From the NCBI GenBank assembly GCA_012961565.1, contig DTZC01000032.1, positions 1-6,163 of the forward strand: a stretch of DNA of 6,163 bases, read 5' to 3'. The stretch's first letter is position 1. The number at the start of each line of letters is the position of its first letter. Of the stretch, positions 4,515 through 6,163 are shown in pieces. The DNA is from Dehalococcoidia bacterium (GTDB lineage Bacteria > Chloroflexota > Dehalococcoidia > GIF9 > UBA5629). Position numbers and translations under genes: made by a program. Below the pieces are notes generated by a model. The model saw only the letters and a list, made by a program, of their open reading frames with translations, was not told the origin of the DNA and ran no database searches.

Positions 4515-6163
4515 CGTCCGAACTAGATACTGGTAGATCGGCTTAACGTTGAAAAAACGGCTGCCGTTGCCTAGAGCTTTCAAAACTACACGGGCAGTAT
4601 CGAGAGAGGTAAAACAGGGGATGCGTTTTTCAGCAGCGGCACGTCGTATATGAAAGCCGTCCTGGAGTGAGGTACGACCGCCGGTGATGGTATTGACTAC
4701 CCCAACTACGGAGCCATCATTGATGATATCAACCACGTTTGGATGCCCCTCACCAAGTTTCTTCCCAATTTTCTTGACCTTCATACCTGATGCTTCAATT
4801 ATAGCTGCTGTGCCCTCGGTTGCAAATAGTTGGTAGCCGATGGAGTAAAAGCCTTCGATTATAGGTAAAGCCTCGCGCTTGTTCTTATCAGCGATGCTGA
4901 ACAGCAGATTCCCTCGGCTGGGCAGCATAAGTCCGGCAGCGATGAGGGCTTTGGCCAGGGCAGCTTCGAATGTGTAGTCAATGCCCATTACCTCGCCTGT
5001 TGATTTCACTTCAGGACCGAGGTAAGTATCCACACCAGGCAGCTTGGACATGGAAAATACTGGCGCCTTTATGCCCACCAGTCTCTGGCGCTTCCATAAG
5101 CCTGTGGTGTAGCCCTGTTCTTTGAGGCTGATGCCAAGCATTATTTTGGTGGCAATCTGAATCATAGGGACAGCGGTAACCTTGGAAATGAACGGGATGG
5201 TGCGGCTGGCGCGCGGGTTGACTTCCAGTGCGTATACCGATGAGGTACCGTTCTTGCCGGGCATTACCACGAGCTGGACATTCATCAAACCCTTGACCGG
5301 TAACGCCCGCGCGATTCTTATGGTGTAATCAACGACGGTGTTTACCTCCTCCTGTGTGAGGTTGAGCGCGGGATAGATGGCGATGGAGTCTCCACTGTGC
5401 ACGCCAGCACGCTCAATATGCTCCATTATCCCGGGGATGAGGACATCTTCCCCATCGCAGACGGCATCCACCTCAACTTCTCTACCTTCAAAATACTTGT
5501 CAATCAAGGTGGGGTGCTTGCTGTCCATCTCCAGCACCAATCTCACATAGCGGACCAACTCCTCCTCGTTATGGACAATTTCCATAGCTCGGCCACCGAG
5601 GACGTAGCTGGGGCGGACGAGTACGGGATAGCCCAGATGTCTGGCAACATCGATTGCTTCGCGAAGGGAGGTTACAGCGGCGCCTGGTGGTTGAGGTATA
5701 CCTAGCTGGTTGAGGAAGCCCTCGAAGCGGCGGCGGTCTTCGGCTATATCAATTGTATCGACAGTAGAGCCTAGTATCGACATATTGCTGCGAATTAGAG
5801 GCTCAGCTAGGTTGATTGCTGTCTGTCCGCCGAATTGTATAATTGAGGGTGGTGGAGTATTGTCTTCGAGTGGCGAACTCTCGTTTTCAAGGATATCTCG
5901 CAGACTTTCTTCGTCCAAAGCCTCGAAGTAGAGCCGTTCACTGGTATCGAAGTCGGTGGAAACTGTTTCGGGGTTGGAATTGACAATTATGCTGTGGATG
6001 CCGGCGTCTCGAAGAGCCCACGCGGCGTGGACCGAGCAGTAGTCAAACTCTATTCCCTGTCCGATGCGAATGGGTCCGCTACCGATGACCACCGCCTTTT
6101 TACCTAACAGCGGTTCGGCTTCATTCTCCGTTTCGTAGGTGCTGTAGAAGTAGGGTGTTTCAG
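4509..6163 (-). CDS. carB: Carbamoyl-phosphate synthase large subunit, C-terminal half (partial)
   Basis: Large subunit of carbamoyl-phosphate synthetase, which makes carbamoyl phosphate for pyrimidine and arginine synthesis. Only the last 550 residues are in the window; the gene runs off the right edge, and the frame stays open from 6092 to 6161 with ETPYFYSTYETENE, a typical inter-domain sequence. A GTG at 6092 that could be read as a start is internal. Visible: the second synthetase unit opens with VIGSGPIRIGQGIEFDYC; then ETVSTDFDTSERLYFE, IQFGGQTAINLA, VLVRPSYVLGGRAMEIV, GIMEHIERAGVHSGDS and EVNPRASRTIPF (ATP-grasp core and metal ligands), PGVDTYLGPEVKSTGEVMG, and the C-terminal regulatory MGS-like domain with FATEGTA and NTITGGRTSLQDGFHIRRAA. 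This corresponds to about residue 535 to the end of the roughly 1,070-residue family. It ends in TGA at 4509-4511, and pyrK starts one codon later. Confidence 0.96.
   Translation of the reverse strand, partial: ETPYFYSTYETENEAEPLLGKKAVVIGSGPIRIGQGIEFDYCSVHAAWALRDAGIHSIIVNSNPETVSTDFDTSERLYFEALDEESLRDILENESSPLEDNTPPPSIIQFGGQTAINLAEPLIRSNMSILGSTVDTIDIAEDRRRFEGFLNQLGIPQPPGAAVTSLREAIDVARHLGYPVLVRPSYVLGGRAMEIVHNEEELVRYVRLVLEMDSKHPTLIDKYFEGREVEVDAVCDGEDVLIPGIMEHIERAGVHSGDSIAIYPALNLTQEEVNTVVDYTIRIARALPVKGLMNVQLVVMPGKNGTSSVYALEVNPRASRTIPFISKVTAVPMIQIATKIMLGISLKEQGYTTGLWKRQRLVGIKAPVFSMSKLPGVDTYLGPEVKSTGEVMGIDYTFEAALAKALIAAGLMLPSRGNLLFSIADKNKREALPIIEGFYSIGYQLFATEGTAAIIEASGMKVKKIGKKLGEGHPNVVDIINDGSVVGVVNTITGGRTSLQDGFHIRRAAAEKRIPCFTSLDTARVVLKALGNGSRFFNVKPIYQYLVRTN

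Noticed and set aside
6090..6092. GTG as the start of carB
   Set aside because: The frame stays open upstream to the window edge with conserved CarB sequence (ETPYFYSTYE), so this is an internal valine.
1..6163. CRISPR arrays, tRNA or rRNA genes, insertion sequences, phage genes, defence systems
   Set aside because: I saw no repeat-spacer pattern, no cloverleaf or rRNA-like sequence, no transposase or integrase motifs and no known defence genes.

Overview
The window looks like ordinary chromosomal housekeeping DNA from an anaerobic-type bacterium of intermediate GC with strong AGGAGG-type ribosome binding sites. The gene set (GS-I-alpha glutamine synthetase, carB directly followed by pyrK, a UPF0047 protein, a SIMPL-domain lipoprotein) and the flavour of the protein sequences suggest Chloroflexota, perhaps Dehalococcoidia. 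That placement is from memory of similar proteins, not from a search.

Layout: the left quarter (1-1765) carries three plus-strand genes: a SIMPL/DUF541 exported protein (87-884), an unrecognised 107-residue protein with its own near-consensus promoter and a downstream terminator-like hairpin (1139-1462), and a 63-residue protein made of a short coiled-coil-like helix followed by a CPKC knuckle (1574-1765). These converge on a minus-strand block that fills the rest. Read in its own direction (right to left), that block is: the C-terminal half of carB (runs off the right edge at 6163), pyrK, a UPF0047/YjbQ-family gene, and then glnA, which has its own sigma70-type promoter in the 106-base gap before it.

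How the genes work together: CarB is the large subunit of carbamoyl-phosphate synthetase, whose nitrogen normally comes from glutamine through CarA. PyrK passes electrons from dihydroorotate oxidation (with PyrD) to NAD+. GlnA makes the glutamine. The carB-pyrK-UPF0047 genes are tightly packed: the carB stop and pyrK TTG start are separated by one AAA codon in the same frame, and pyrK and the UPF0047 gene overlap by ATGA. No terminator is visible before glnA, so some read-through from the pyrimidine genes into glnA is possible.

No clearly novel multi-gene system was found. The points most worth checking are a perfect 7-bp tandem duplication exactly at the carB/pyrK stop-start junction, the UPF0047 gene directly after pyrK where pyrD often lies, and the two unrecognised small genes with their associated hairpins.
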